Positions 14,745 to 23,426 of a stretch of 64,000 nt of DNA are shown here, piece by piece; the stretch's first letter is position 1; every line of letters begins with the position of its first letter. The notes under the pieces were generated by a model. The model saw only the letters and a program-made list of their open reading frames with translations, was not told the DNA's origin and did not search any database. The translations under genes and the position numbers were made by a program. Origin of the DNA: Rhizobiaceae bacterium (GTDB lineage: Bacteria > Pseudomonadota > Alphaproteobacteria > Rhizobiales > Rhizobiaceae); NCBI GenBank assembly GCA_014238155.1, contig JABABQ010000014.1, forward strand, positions 1 to 64,000, read 5' to 3'.

Positions 14745-16039
14745 GTTTTTCTCCTTTCAGTTGCATTGATTTTGGTTGATTTAGATTTTGCGGCGAAATG
14801 GCTAGCCGACAGGGCAGCTTTGCATCCGACGTCAGCCAGATGTTCTGCGGTTCCAGGTGCAACGGTCGCGCCTATTCCATAAAAACGATGGGCTTCCTCG
14901 ACTTCGTACCCTCCCCGGTCGTAGTCGACGCGGGGTGGCACATAGCCAGGGTTGTCATCGCTGTAGGCCAGCACAAAAAGCGGTGCGTCGGTTGCCAGGA
15001 CCTGTCTTATTTCCAAGGCTGTTTGGGCGAATATTTCGCCGGGCAACGCAATGATTTTCGCACCGCACCAGTCAAGCGCCGAGCACCGAACGACGCGCGG
15101 ACCCACGTCCTGGCCCATGGTGGTCTCCGCCCAGTTTGCCCAGATGGTGTGAATCGAGTGCGGCTCGGCTGCTTCCGCTCGCCAGCGCCGGGCCAGTTCC
15201 TCGGGTGATCCAACCTCGCGCAATTGGAAAGAAAGTTGACCAAAGGCTTCGGCCCCTCCCACACCTCCGGACAATTCAGTCAGATCAGCGGCAGCCGCCG
15301 ACTGCGCAATGCCAAGCCCGATGGCCTGTGCCATTGAAAAACTGCGTTCGGGCCGGGATTTGTTGGTTAACGAGGATGCCGACGAGTGGCCGGTGTTCAC
15401 GTCCCCTGCACACCCCGTCGCGAATATGGCGATGGCTCCGGGACTGGCGGCCTCCAGTTCTTTGCGGACGTAATGAGGATAGTCCCCGGTCCAGGTCAGG
15501 TTGTCGGGGCCCAACACAACCGGGTGACATGCATAAGAAACGAGGATTGCAATCGGCGCTCCCTGCAAATCTTCAAACCGCAAAACGGGTATACCACGAT
15601 CCACCGGCCCGTTGGATTGGCGGCGGTTCCTGGCAAACCCCGGCTCCGAACCGTTGCCGCCCAGCACACGGGCGGGCTTGCGTCTTGAGGCTGCTGTGTC
15701 AATGGCCCGAACAATGCCTGTTTCCAGCTGATCCAGTACAACAGCATCCGCCAATGCCGACAACCGCCCCGGCATCGACGCTGGTCCGCCGTGGGTATGA
15801 GTTGCTGCAATAGTAACTGCGTCGTCAGGCAACACACATCGCGACCGGACGCGTTTTGACAGTTCGGCATCAATCCCGATCACATCGGTGGTCACAAGCG
15901 CGGTGTCGTCGACCACCAACGCGCGTGCAGTCAATGGATCATGAGTGCCCGTTGCCGGATCTGTGCGCACTGCGAACCCCGCCATCGCCAGACCAACGGG
16001 CGGTGTAATGTCGGTGATCGAAACGCCCACGTTGATCAT
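14741..16039 (-). CDS. Neutral ceramidase-fold hydrolase, cytoplasmic
   Basis: The product has 432 residues. It begins M-I-N-V-G-V-S-I-T-D-I-T-P-P-V-G-L-A-M-A-G and contains A-T-H-T-H-G-G-P and V-S-Y-A-C-H-P-V-V-L-G, with G-C-A-G-D-V-N further on. These match the N-terminal domain of neutral/alkaline non-lysosomal ceramidases, zinc amidases. There is no signal peptide, and the enzyme is far shorter than true ceramidases (about 650-700), so a sphingolipid substrate is unlikely. The ATG at 16039 overlaps the nagA stop (ATGA). In an amino-sugar operon it may hydrolyse an amide such as an N-acyl group (inference). Confidence 0.82.
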   Translation of the reverse strand: MINVGVSITDITPPVGLAMAGFAVRTDPATGTHDPLTARALVVDDTALVTTDVIGIDAELSKRVRSRCVLPDDAVTIAATHTHGGPASMPGRLSALADAVVLDQLETGIVRAIDTAASRRKPARVLGGNGSEPGFARNRRQSNGPVDRGIPVLRFEDLQGAPIAILVSYACHPVVLGPDNLTWTGDYPHYVRKELEAASPGAIAIFATGCAGDVNTGHSSASSLTNKSRPERSFSMAQAIGLGIAQSAAAADLTELSGGVGGAEAFGQLSFQLREVGSPEELARRWRAEAAEPHSIHTIWANWAETTMGQDVGPRVVRCSALDWCGAKIIALPGEIFAQTALEIRQVLATDAPLFVLAYSDDNPGYVPPRVDYDRGGYEVEEAHRFYGIGATVAPGTAEHLADVGCKAALSASHFAAKSKSTKINATERRKT

Positions 16040-17184
16040 TGCATCACACTTTCGCCGCCAAAAACGATATCGCTTGCGCATGCCTGACCTGTCTCGGCGT
16101 CCAAATCGAACAGAATGAAATCGGCACGATCTCCAGGCATCAGATTGCTCGAACGGTTCAGCAGTTTTGCCGGATTGTGGGTTGCCATGGTCACGGCGTC
16201 GGCGAAAGGCAATCCGACGAAACCGGTGAAACTACCAAGAATGTCCAGCAGGGATGCGCCACTGCCAGCCAGATAGGGCGTTCCGGCGATCGATACCTGG
16301 CCATCCTTTGAAACTTCGACATCGCCACCGATGGGCGAAGTATAGCGCCCTGCTGCCATGCCCGCGAATTTGACACTGTCGGACACGAGGAACACGCGGT
16401 CTATCCCTTTGGCCCGGATCATCACGCGTGCGGTCGATCGCGGCAGATGGTGGCCGTCAAGGATCAGGCTGGCACCAAGGCGATCCTCGCCAAGTTGCGT
16501 CCAAATCGCATTGGGATGGCGCGGTAAATCGTTTGCGATGCCATTGCCAAGATGGGTGGACATGCCGGCACCGGCGTCGGTGGCCTGGATGATAAGTTCT
16601 TCTCCAGCATCGGAGTGGCCAAGTGCAACAATAATCCCGCGCGATGCGACATCGCGGATATAGCGGACTGCGCCTTCAACTTCGGGCGCAAGGGTGACCA
16701 TGCGTACAATCCCCCGCGCTGCGTCCTGCCAGCGGTCGAATTCGGCCAGCGAGGGCGGGCGGATGTGCTCGGCGGGATGTGCGCCGCGCGGGCCGTCCTT
16801 CCTGGAAATGGACGGTCCTTCGACGTGAATACCTGCGATCATCTGTTTCGAACGCGGTAAGTTCTCCTGTGCATTGCGGATCGCAGCCAAACGCTGGCAG
16901 AGATCGTTTTCACTAGCGGTTATCAACGTGGGCAAATAAGCTGAGACTCCTACCCGGCAAAGCGCTTCGCTCAGGGCTTCGACCGCGTCCGGCTCAAGTC
17001 TGCCTTCGTTCAGATCGTGACCTGCATAGCCATTGACTTGAAGATCAACCAACCCCGGCGACAGCACCATCAGCCCCGGTTGGTCGCACGGCTCTTCTGA
17101 CTGGATCAAGCCATCGCCGACATAAAGTGTACGGCCTTTGCCGGTGGTCGGATCAACGCCGGAATATGTGGCAACCCCACTCAT
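16036..17184 (-). CDS. nagA: N-acetylhexosamine-6-phosphate deacetylase
   Basis: The product has 382 residues, the usual length. Metal-site motifs are present: V-D-L-Q-V-N-G in the N-terminal half, H-V-E-G-P, A-L-G-H-S-D-A, and M-S-T-H-L-G-N-G. The catalytic Asp lies in L-V-S-D-S-V-K-F-A-G. Canonical NagA has T-D-A and H-L-F-N-A-M at the latter two sites, so it may prefer a related substrate such as N-acetylgalactosamine-6-phosphate (AgaA-like). It removes acetate in the cytoplasm before deamination by the NagB-like enzyme. It overlaps both neighbours by ATGA. Confidence 0.9.
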   Translation of the reverse strand: MSGVATYSGVDPTTGKGRTLYVGDGLIQSEEPCDQPGLMVLSPGLVDLQVNGYAGHDLNEGRLEPDAVEALSEALCRVGVSAYLPTLITASENDLCQRLAAIRNAQENLPRSKQMIAGIHVEGPSISRKDGPRGAHPAEHIRPPSLAEFDRWQDAARGIVRMVTLAPEVEGAVRYIRDVASRGIIVALGHSDAGEELIIQATDAGAGMSTHLGNGIANDLPRHPNAIWTQLGEDRLGASLILDGHHLPRSTARVMIRAKGIDRVFLVSDSVKFAGMAAGRYTSPIGGDVEVSKDGQVSIAGTPYLAGSGASLLDILGSFTGFVGLPFADAVTMATHNPAKLLNRSSNLMPGDRADFILFDLDAETGQACASDIVFGGESVMQ

Positions 17185-17960
17185 AGGGCACGGACCCTTC
17201 CACGAAAACGATCCAGGAATTGGCTGTTGGCTTCGTCGCCACCGGGTGCGTTGCCACTGCGCCAGATCGGAGGTTCTAGTCCCAAATCGCGCAGGTGTAC
17301 GATGGTCCGGATCACTAGCGAATTTAATGCAATTGCATTGGTGAAAGTCGATACCGCCGATGTGTTTTCCGACACCCCCGGAATCGTCAGCAATGCATCG
17401 CCAACAGGGACCTTGGTATCGATCGCCACATCCACCAAATCGTGCAGGTTCTGGCTTGTTGGATGTCTCGCTGGATGATCTGGTGCGGTGTTTTCGGCGT
17501 GTTGGCGCGAGCTTATCCCGATCAGGGTCGCACCACGTTCCCGCGCGGTAAGTGCAGCATCGATCAGGGCCGCATTTATCCCGTAAGCGTTCACAAGGAT
17601 CAGCAAGTCATCGTCGCCAAGTCCATGATCTTCCACGACGATCCGACCATAGCCAGGTGTGCGTTCAATTGCCATCGAACGCAGGGCACCGTTCGACAAC
17701 AGCGTCCCTTCATCCAGGATGGCATTTATGTGCATCAGGCCACCTGCACGAAAAAAAAGCTCTTGCGTCGCTAGGTTCGAATGGCCCCCAGGACCGAAGA
17801 CATTCACAATCCGGTCCTTGGCAATGTGCTCGGCCATCAGGCGGGCGGCGACATCCAGGTTGTCTTTCTCGGCGCTCTGAATTTCGCGCATGTAGGCAAT
17901 GACGTTGTCGAGGTAATCTTCGCAAAGGGCATCCGCCGACACTTTGGTATTTTCAGCCAT
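17181..17960 (-). CDS. SIS-domain sugar-phosphate binding or isomerase protein
   Basis: The product has 259 residues. The SIS fold is shown by V-N-V-F-G-P-G-G-H-S-N-L-A-T-Q-E-L-F-F-R (phosphosugar-binding loop) and the following helices, then L-L-I-L-V-N-A-Y-G-I-N and G-A-T-L-I-G-I-S-S-R. It resembles UPF0309-type SIS proteins beside amino-sugar genes. The start at 17960 is chosen since it overlaps the nagB stop by eight bases, and sequence further upstream belongs to nagB. It could isomerise, deaminate or cleave an amino-sugar phosphate; AgaS-like function is one option. Confidence 0.85.
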   Translation of the reverse strand: MAENTKVSADALCEDYLDNVIAYMREIQSAEKDNLDVAARLMAEHIAKDRIVNVFGPGGHSNLATQELFFRAGGLMHINAILDEGTLLSNGALRSMAIERTPGYGRIVVEDHGLGDDDLLILVNAYGINAALIDAALTARERGATLIGISSRQHAENTAPDHPARHPTSQNLHDLVDVAIDTKVPVGDALLTIPGVSENTSAVSTFTNAIALNSLVIRTIVHLRDLGLEPPIWRSGNAPGGDEANSQFLDRFRGRVRAL

Positions 17961-18765
17961 TGGGGTCAGACTCCGGGTCCAGATACAGCGCGCAATTGGC
18001 ATGGGTTCGAAGAATGCTTGCGGGACAATCCGTTGATAGAGGGCCATCAAGCGCGGATTTAACGGCTTGGCGTTTGTGGGCGCCCGGCACCACGCAGAAC
18101 AAGGCGTCTGCGTTCAAAAGACGCGGGATCGTAAGCGTTATTGCCCGGGTCGGAACATCTTCGATTGCATCGAAACAAGCATCATCGACCTGCTGCTGAC
18201 GGCAGATTTCGTCAAGCTCGACCACCTTGACAGCCAAAGGGTCGTCGAAATCGGCCACCGGAGGATCGTTGAAAGCAATGTGACCATTCACGCCGATTCC
18301 CAGGCAGACAATATCAATTGGAGCTTCTGCTAGTTTCGCCGCATAGGTCTGGCAGATCTCATCGGCAATCCCACTGGCGGGTATCCGGTGCGTCTCGGCC
18401 AGAGGAACTTTCGAGAACAGATTTTGCTCAAGCCAGTTGGAAAACCGCTGAGGCGCCTCCGCCGGCAAATCAAGATAGTCGTCCATGTGGAATGCAACGA
18501 TCTGGTTCCAGGGGACATTGGGGGATGCGATCAGCATGCGCAGCACATCAGATTGGCTGGGAGCTGCGGCAAAGATCATCCGAACACTTGGTTTGTCTCG
18601 GGCAACGGCACAGATTCTACTGGCAATGTCGTCGGCCGCTGCTTTGGCCATTGCAGCACGGCTATGGAACACCATTACCCCCGCTTGCCCTATGGTCCAT
18701 TGCACGGACAAGTCGGCGGGATCGTGAACCATCTGGGACGCTCTCAAATGCAAGCTAACCTCCAT
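17953..18765 (-). CDS. nagB: Glucosamine-6-phosphate deaminase-family protein
   Basis: The product has 270 residues, close to family length. Motifs are F-H-M-D-D-Y-L-D-L-P (catalytic Asp loop) and G-I-G-V-N-G-H-I-A-F-N-D-P-P. These are the hallmarks of NagB, which converts glucosamine-6-phosphate to fructose-6-phosphate and ammonia. GGGAG lies five bases before ATG 18765; the frame runs further up, but that would cross the operator. It is the first gene of the operon. Galactosamine-6-phosphate deaminase (AgaI) is an alternative identity. Confidence 0.88.
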   Translation of the reverse strand: MEVSLHLRASQMVHDPADLSVQWTIGQAGVMVFHSRAAMAKAAADDIASRICAVARDKPSVRMIFAAAPSQSDVLRMLIASPNVPWNQIVAFHMDDYLDLPAEAPQRFSNWLEQNLFSKVPLAETHRIPASGIADEICQTYAAKLAEAPIDIVCLGIGVNGHIAFNDPPVADFDDPLAVKVVELDEICRQQQVDDACFDAIEDVPTRAITLTIPRLLNADALFCVVPGAHKRQAVKSALDGPLSTDCPASILRTHANCALYLDPESDPNG

Positions 18766-18784
18766 ATTGCTCCCGCAAACGTCG

Positions 18785-18806
18785 CATGCAATCGATTGCA
18801 TGTCAA
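18785..18806 (-). promoter_or_regulatory. LacI-type operator within the nag operon promoter
   Basis: CATGCAATCGATTGCATG (18785-18802) is a perfect 18-bp palindrome with central CG, the form bound by LacI/PurR-family dimers. On the minus strand TTGACA (18801-18806) precedes it, so the operator fills the -35 to -10 spacer. It lies 20 bp before the nagB ATG and 43 bp after the LacI-family gene. Binding would block the operon until an amino-sugar inducer appears (inference). Confidence 0.78.
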
Positions 18807-18845
18807 CGAGATTGCAATACACGCCGATAGTTGCTCGGGATCAAT

Positions 18846-19844
18846 CTACTCGATTTTCGGCACAGCCACGGTGTCGCGAAGCACAAGATCTGTCTCGAGA
18901 ACGATACGCGTGTCTGGCTCAAGATCTGATTTCAAAGAATTAATCAGCATCTCGACGGCCCTCCGCCCTGCGGTGGCTGACGGGCTGGACACGGTGCTCA
19001 ACATCGGAAGGCCCGTAATGTCATCGCAACCGATGACGCTATAGTCCTGTGGGATCTCGATGTCACGTTTTGCCAGGCCATAGCAGATACCCTGCGCCAA
19101 TACATCGTCAAAGGCGATACAGGCGCTCGCGCCCAGAGCAATCAAATCGTCTACGATCGCGACACCCGCTGAGAACGAGGCCATCCCGGCGTTTGCCACT
19201 TCAAGTTTCACACCGTGCTCTTTCGCAGCCTGCTCGACTGCCCCCCGCCTCTGCTCATTGGCCCAGGATTGCGAAGGCCCGCTGACATAAGCGATTTTTC
19301 GATGCCCAATGGACGACAAATGCAAAACTGCCTTGGCCATTCCTTGTCCGGCATCAATGAGCACACGGGGAACACCAGCGACATCGCGATTTATCAGCAC
19401 CAATGGGGTATTGCGGGCAAGGTCCTTAATGGTCGACTGATCAGAGCGAGGCGAGGCCAGGATCGCACCAGCCACCTGATCGGAAAATCGCAAAAGCAAA
19501 TCTTCTTCATGGCTTGGATCTTCGTCGGCATTCCCAATGAAGACGCAATATCCCAATTTCGCCGCCGCTTTTTGAACTGCTAAGGCGATTGGTGGCATAA
19601 AGGGGTTGGTAAGATCAGGAACAATCAGTGCGATATTCTCGTTGCGCCCTGTTCGAAGCGCACGCGCAGCTGAATTCGGCGAATACCCCAAATTGCGGGC
19701 AACCGATTTAACCTTTGCGACTGTTTCGCTGCGAAGAAGATCAGGTTGATTATAGACACGCGACACCGTTGACCGGTCAACCCCGGCTTCGCTGGCAACC
19801 TGCTGGATTGTTACGCGCGGACCTTTTGTGAATTTTGCTGCCAT
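18846..19844 (-). CDS. LacI-family transcriptional repressor of the amino-sugar operon
   Basis: The product has 332 residues. The HTH is V-T-I-Q-Q-V-A-S-E-A-G-V-D-R-S-T-V-S-R-V with the hinge helix S-A-A-R-A-L-R-T-G-R. A periplasmic-binding-like effector domain follows (I-A-L-I-V-P-D-L-T-N-P-F). The start at 19844 gives the usual nine or so residues before the HTH; 36 more upstream codons would be unusual. It is in the same direction as, and just upstream of, the nag operon, whose promoter holds the palindromic operator. Confidence 0.92.
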   Translation of the reverse strand: MAAKFTKGPRVTIQQVASEAGVDRSTVSRVYNQPDLLRSETVAKVKSVARNLGYSPNSAARALRTGRNENIALIVPDLTNPFMPPIALAVQKAAAKLGYCVFIGNADEDPSHEEDLLLRFSDQVAGAILASPRSDQSTIKDLARNTPLVLINRDVAGVPRVLIDAGQGMAKAVLHLSSIGHRKIAYVSGPSQSWANEQRRGAVEQAAKEHGVKLEVANAGMASFSAGVAIVDDLIALGASACIAFDDVLAQGICYGLAKRDIEIPQDYSVIGCDDITGLPMLSTVSSPSATAGRRAVEMLINSLKSDLEPDTRIVLETDLVLRDTVAVPKIE

Positions 19845-20324
19845 ATGTCCATCTGCCAAGTATAGAATGAAATTGCAAATCAAAGTGACGAAGCTGGCGA
19901 AACCGACAAGGTCACATGCCATCCCACAATGTGAATTGCAGCCACGTCGCATCGTCTAGAGCCACATCGACGAACATCACGCGTCTTGTGGGGAATTTAT
20001 TCATTGCCAACTTCGATGTTCGGTATCTGCGCTCCGGCAAACTTCACTTGGGCGAGAGAGTTCCTGCTTTATTTCCGCGCATCGCGTAAGCAGATTCTTG
20101 CAAATCATGCGCGAACGGTGACAAAGTCTGGCGATTTCTACTGATCGATGCAACGCACCGTGCAAACTATTCAACTGGGTTTGATATTGCAGGTTTGCGC
20201 TTAAATCTCAAACTGAGACACTACCCAACAGATGGGCGGCTGGCATCAACCCAAAAACCTATTTTTACTGGACAAAATAATTTCGCCAAGCTTTCCTTCG
20301 CCAAATGATATGGAGGAGATAAGT
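19845..20324. other. Intergenic region between the divergent LacI and M24 genes
   Basis: No gene is supported here. The stretch must hold the promoters of the repressor gene (leftward) and of the M24/GGT pair (rightward). A strong Shine-Dalgarno, GGAGGAG at 20312-20318, sits at its right edge. I see no convincing copy of the 18-bp LacI operator. Confidence 0.6.
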
Positions 20325-21500
20325 GTGAAGCTGCTTTTTGAACATGATGAATACCGCAACCGCGTGGCGTGCGTAAAAGATCAAATGCGAGCTAAAGGCA
20401 TTGACGTCCTGCTCATATCCAATCCGGCAAATCAGTTCTATGTCACAGGCTACGATGGATGGTCATTTTACACCCCCCAAATGGTTGTGGTGGCGCTTGA
20501 TGGAGAAGAACCAATCTGGTTTGGACGCAAGATGGATGCCGTCGGGGCAAAGTTCACCGCTTATCTGGCCCCGGAAAATGTAATCGCCTATCCCGATAAA
20601 TATGTTGGCAGCGACACCCTTCATCCGATGGATTATCTGGTCAAGATTCTGCAAGGCAAAGGCTGGGACAAAGGGCGAATCGCGGCGGAACAGGATGACT
20701 ATTATTACACTGCAAAATGGAACCGCATACTGACACAGGCATTGGGTCAGGGAGAATTTGAAGATGGGTTCCTGCTGGTAAACAGGGTGCGGATGACAAA
20801 ATCTGCACAGGAAATCGAGTATATGAGCCAGGCAGGCCAGATCGCCACTCTGGCAATGGACAGCGCCCGCAAACTGGTGCGCCCAGGTGTGCGCCAATGT
20901 GATGTGATGGCAGAATTATACCGCGTTACAACTTCTGGCACACCGGAATTTGGCGGCACGTTCCCTTGCAAACCACCCAATGCGATGGTCGGAGAAATTG
21001 CTGCTGCTCCGCACTTGAGCTGGACCGATCAGCCACTGGAAGAAAACGAGATCTTCTACATCGAAATGGGCGGTGTGCGGCATCGCTATCACTCGCCATT
21101 GTCGCGGTGTGTTTATGTGGGCGAACCGACACAAGATCTGGTGGATACCACGGCCATCATTCGCGAAGGTCTAGAAGCGGCACTGGATGTGGTCAGACCG
21201 GGGATTGAATGCCAGGACATGGCAGCGGCCTGGGAAAAGGTGATCCGAAAACATGGCATCGAAAAGGAAAGTCGTATCGGTTACCCTGTTGGCATCGGTT
21301 TCCCGCCGACATGGGGTGAACTGACCTGCTCTTTGCGGGCAGGTGACACGACTGTGATGGAAGAAAACATGACCTTCCACTGCATTCCCGCACTTTGGAT
21401 GGATAAATACGGGCTTGTGGTCAGCGAATCTTTCGTCGTGACAAAAGACGGCGCAAAAGCATTTGCAAATTGCCCAAGAGAACTGCTGACGGCTGACTAA
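20325..21500 (+). CDS. M24-family protein, ectoine hydrolase (DoeA)-like
   Basis: The product has 391 residues in the creatinase/prolidase fold. The N-terminal domain has I-S-N-P-A-N-Q-F-Y-V-T-G-Y-D-G-W-S-F-Y. The C-terminal pita-bread domain contains A-A-P-H-L-S-W and G-V-R-H-R-Y-H-S-P-L-S-R. These features resemble the ectoine hydrolase DoeA. The usual Asp metal ligands of true aminopeptidases (D-x-D and D-I-S/T-R) are replaced here. The GTG start at 20325 follows GGAGGAG with good spacing; ATG 20310 overlaps that site. It pairs with a GGT-family gene 26 bp downstream. No ectoine genes are nearby, so the substrate could be another N-acyl or cyclic amino compound. Confidence 0.78.
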   Translation: MKLLFEHDEYRNRVACVKDQMRAKGIDVLLISNPANQFYVTGYDGWSFYTPQMVVVALDGEEPIWFGRKMDAVGAKFTAYLAPENVIAYPDKYVGSDTLHPMDYLVKILQGKGWDKGRIAAEQDDYYYTAKWNRILTQALGQGEFEDGFLLVNRVRMTKSAQEIEYMSQAGQIATLAMDSARKLVRPGVRQCDVMAELYRVTTSGTPEFGGTFPCKPPNAMVGEIAAAPHLSWTDQPLEENEIFYIEMGGVRHRYHSPLSRCVYVGEPTQDLVDTTAIIREGLEAALDVVRPGIECQDMAAAWEKVIRKHGIEKESRIGYPVGIGFPPTWGELTCSLRAGDTTVMEENMTFHCIPALWMDKYGLVVSESFVVTKDGAKAFANCPRELLTAD

Positions 21501-21526
21501 TTTGTTCGTTTCTAAAAGGAAGTGTC

Positions 21527-23320
21527 GTGCCAGATTTTACCACCAGACCAGAAATTCGCGGAACGTTTGGAGTTGTGACATCGACCCACTGGATCGCGTC
21601 AGCAATCGGCATGTCCATCCTTGAAAAAGGCGGGAATGCATTTGATGCCGCGGTTGCCACCGGGTTTGTGTTGCAAGTGGTCGAACCCCATTTGAATGGC
21701 CCCGCAGGCGACTTGCCGGTTATCTTCTATTCCGCCCGCGATCAGGATGTCGGCGTGCTTTGTGCGCAGGGAACGGCTCCTGGGGCCGCAACAATTGAGG
21801 CAATGAAGTCGATGGGAATTGAGGACCTGATTCCAGGTTCCGGCCTTTTGGCAACCGTGGTCCCGGGAGCATTTGATGGCTGGTTGCTACTGTTGCGTGA
21901 TCACGGGACAATGGAGTTGGTCGATGTTTTGGCGCCGGCCATTGAATATTGCAAACACGGGCATCCCCTGCTTCCAGCCGTTGCCAATGCGATTGCGAGC
22001 CTTCAGGAATTTTTTGAAAAACAATGGCCGTCCTCAGCAAAAACCTGGTGTCCCGACGGCACATCTCCCCGGGCGCAGAGCCTGTTTAGGAATGCCGACC
22101 TGGCAAAGACATACGGAAAATTAGTCGATGCCGCTAAAGGAGATTCCCGGGAAGCCCGCATTGATGCCGTGCGCGATGAATGGCGTACAGGTTTTGTGGC
22201 ACAAGCAATCGGTGAATATCTGAGCGAGGCCAAAGTGATGGATGTCACCGGCCGTCGCAACCTCGCTCTGTTGACGCAAGACGATATCGCCCAGTGGCGC
22301 GCCAGTTTTGAAGAACCGACAAGTGTTGAATATCATGGCTGGACGGTATGCAAGACCGGCCCGTGGGGACAGGGACCGGTTCTGTTGCAAGCCCTCCAGA
22401 TACTCAAGAACTTTGATATCGCGGCGATGGACCCGTTTGGAGAAGAGTTTGTCCATGTCGTAATTGAAGCGATCAAACTGGCCTATGCGGACCGCGAGGC
22501 CTATTATGGTGACCCGGATTTTTATCAGATTCCAGTCGAACCCCTGTTGTCAGAAACCTATGGGCGAGAGCGGGCAACCCTGATTTCTTCCCAGGCGTCA
22601 CTGGATTTAAGGCCGGGGGAAATTGAGGGACACGAACACCTTGCCAAAGCTGCAATCGCGCGTGCGGCGCGTAAGATTGACGTTTTGGAGGACCCCGCCA
22701 CCGGCGAACCAACCATGGCTCATCTGACAGATGTAAAGGGTGACACCGTTCACCTCGACATTGCTGACCGTTGGGGAAATCTTGTTTCATCGACACCTTC
22801 AGGTGGATGGCTACAATCCAATCCGATAGTTCCCGGTTTGGGGTTTGCCCTCAATTCCCGTGCACAAATGTTTTGGCTGGATGAGGGGTCGGCGTCATCG
22901 CTGAAACCAAACGCACGTCCCCGTACAACATTAACCCCTACCATCGCCTGCCACAGGGACGGCACCAAGCTCGCGTTCGGAACTCCCGGTGGAGACCAAC
23001 AGGATCAGTGGCAACTCGTCTGGTTTTTGCGAATGGTGCACCATGGATTGGATTTACAGCAAGGCATCGATGCGCCGCTGTTTCACTCAACACATTTTCA
23101 GGCATCCTTTTATCCCCGGACCGCTGCTCCCGGTGAGATGATGATAGAGGAAACGATAGGTAGAGAAACCATTGAAGCCCTGCGCGGTCGGGGACACAAA
23201 GTTGACATTGCACAGGCCAATACCGTTGGCCGTTTGACAGCTGCTAAGCGCCATCCTGACGGACAGCTTCAAGCGGCTGCGACCCCACGCCTGATGCAGG
23301 CTTATGCTATTGGACGCTGA
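21527..23320 (+). CDS. Gamma-glutamyltransferase-family protein
   Basis: The product has 597 residues. Family hallmarks are G-G-N-A-F-D-A-A-V-A-T near residue 37, and the autoprocessing Thr at 407 in G-D-T-V-H-L-D with D-R-W-G-N-L-V-S-S-T after it, followed by the small-subunit region with P-R-T-T-L-T-P-T and G-T-P-G-G-D. No signal peptide is seen, so it should be cytoplasmic, unlike canonical GGT. The GTG start has AAGGAAG upstream. Such cytosolic members act as amidases on gamma-glutamyl or acylated compounds. It is probably co-transcribed with the DoeA-like gene and acts in the same pathway. Confidence 0.85.
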   Translation: MPDFTTRPEIRGTFGVVTSTHWIASAIGMSILEKGGNAFDAAVATGFVLQVVEPHLNGPAGDLPVIFYSARDQDVGVLCAQGTAPGAATIEAMKSMGIEDLIPGSGLLATVVPGAFDGWLLLLRDHGTMELVDVLAPAIEYCKHGHPLLPAVANAIASLQEFFEKQWPSSAKTWCPDGTSPRAQSLFRNADLAKTYGKLVDAAKGDSREARIDAVRDEWRTGFVAQAIGEYLSEAKVMDVTGRRNLALLTQDDIAQWRASFEEPTSVEYHGWTVCKTGPWGQGPVLLQALQILKNFDIAAMDPFGEEFVHVVIEAIKLAYADREAYYGDPDFYQIPVEPLLSETYGRERATLISSQASLDLRPGEIEGHEHLAKAAIARAARKIDVLEDPATGEPTMAHLTDVKGDTVHLDIADRWGNLVSSTPSGGWLQSNPIVPGLGFALNSRAQMFWLDEGSASSLKPNARPRTTLTPTIACHRDGTKLAFGTPGGDQQDQWQLVWFLRMVHHGLDLQQGIDAPLFHSTHFQASFYPRTAAPGEMMIEETIGRETIEALRGRGHKVDIAQANTVGRLTAAKRHPDGQLQAAATPRLMQAYAIGR

Positions 23321-23426
23321 ATCCGTAGAAGGTTCAGGGATTTTGAGACTGTTGCGAACGGTATGACTTCTGCATCAAACCATCGCATTGAGCCCCAAGC
23401 GGCTGCGCTGCATCATCCTGGATAGA

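Noticed and set aside
17326-17339. Palindrome AATGCAATTGCATT as a second LacI operator
   Set aside because: It lies inside the SIS-domain gene and lacks the central CG, so its half-sites are two bases closer than in the promoter operator. Probably chance.
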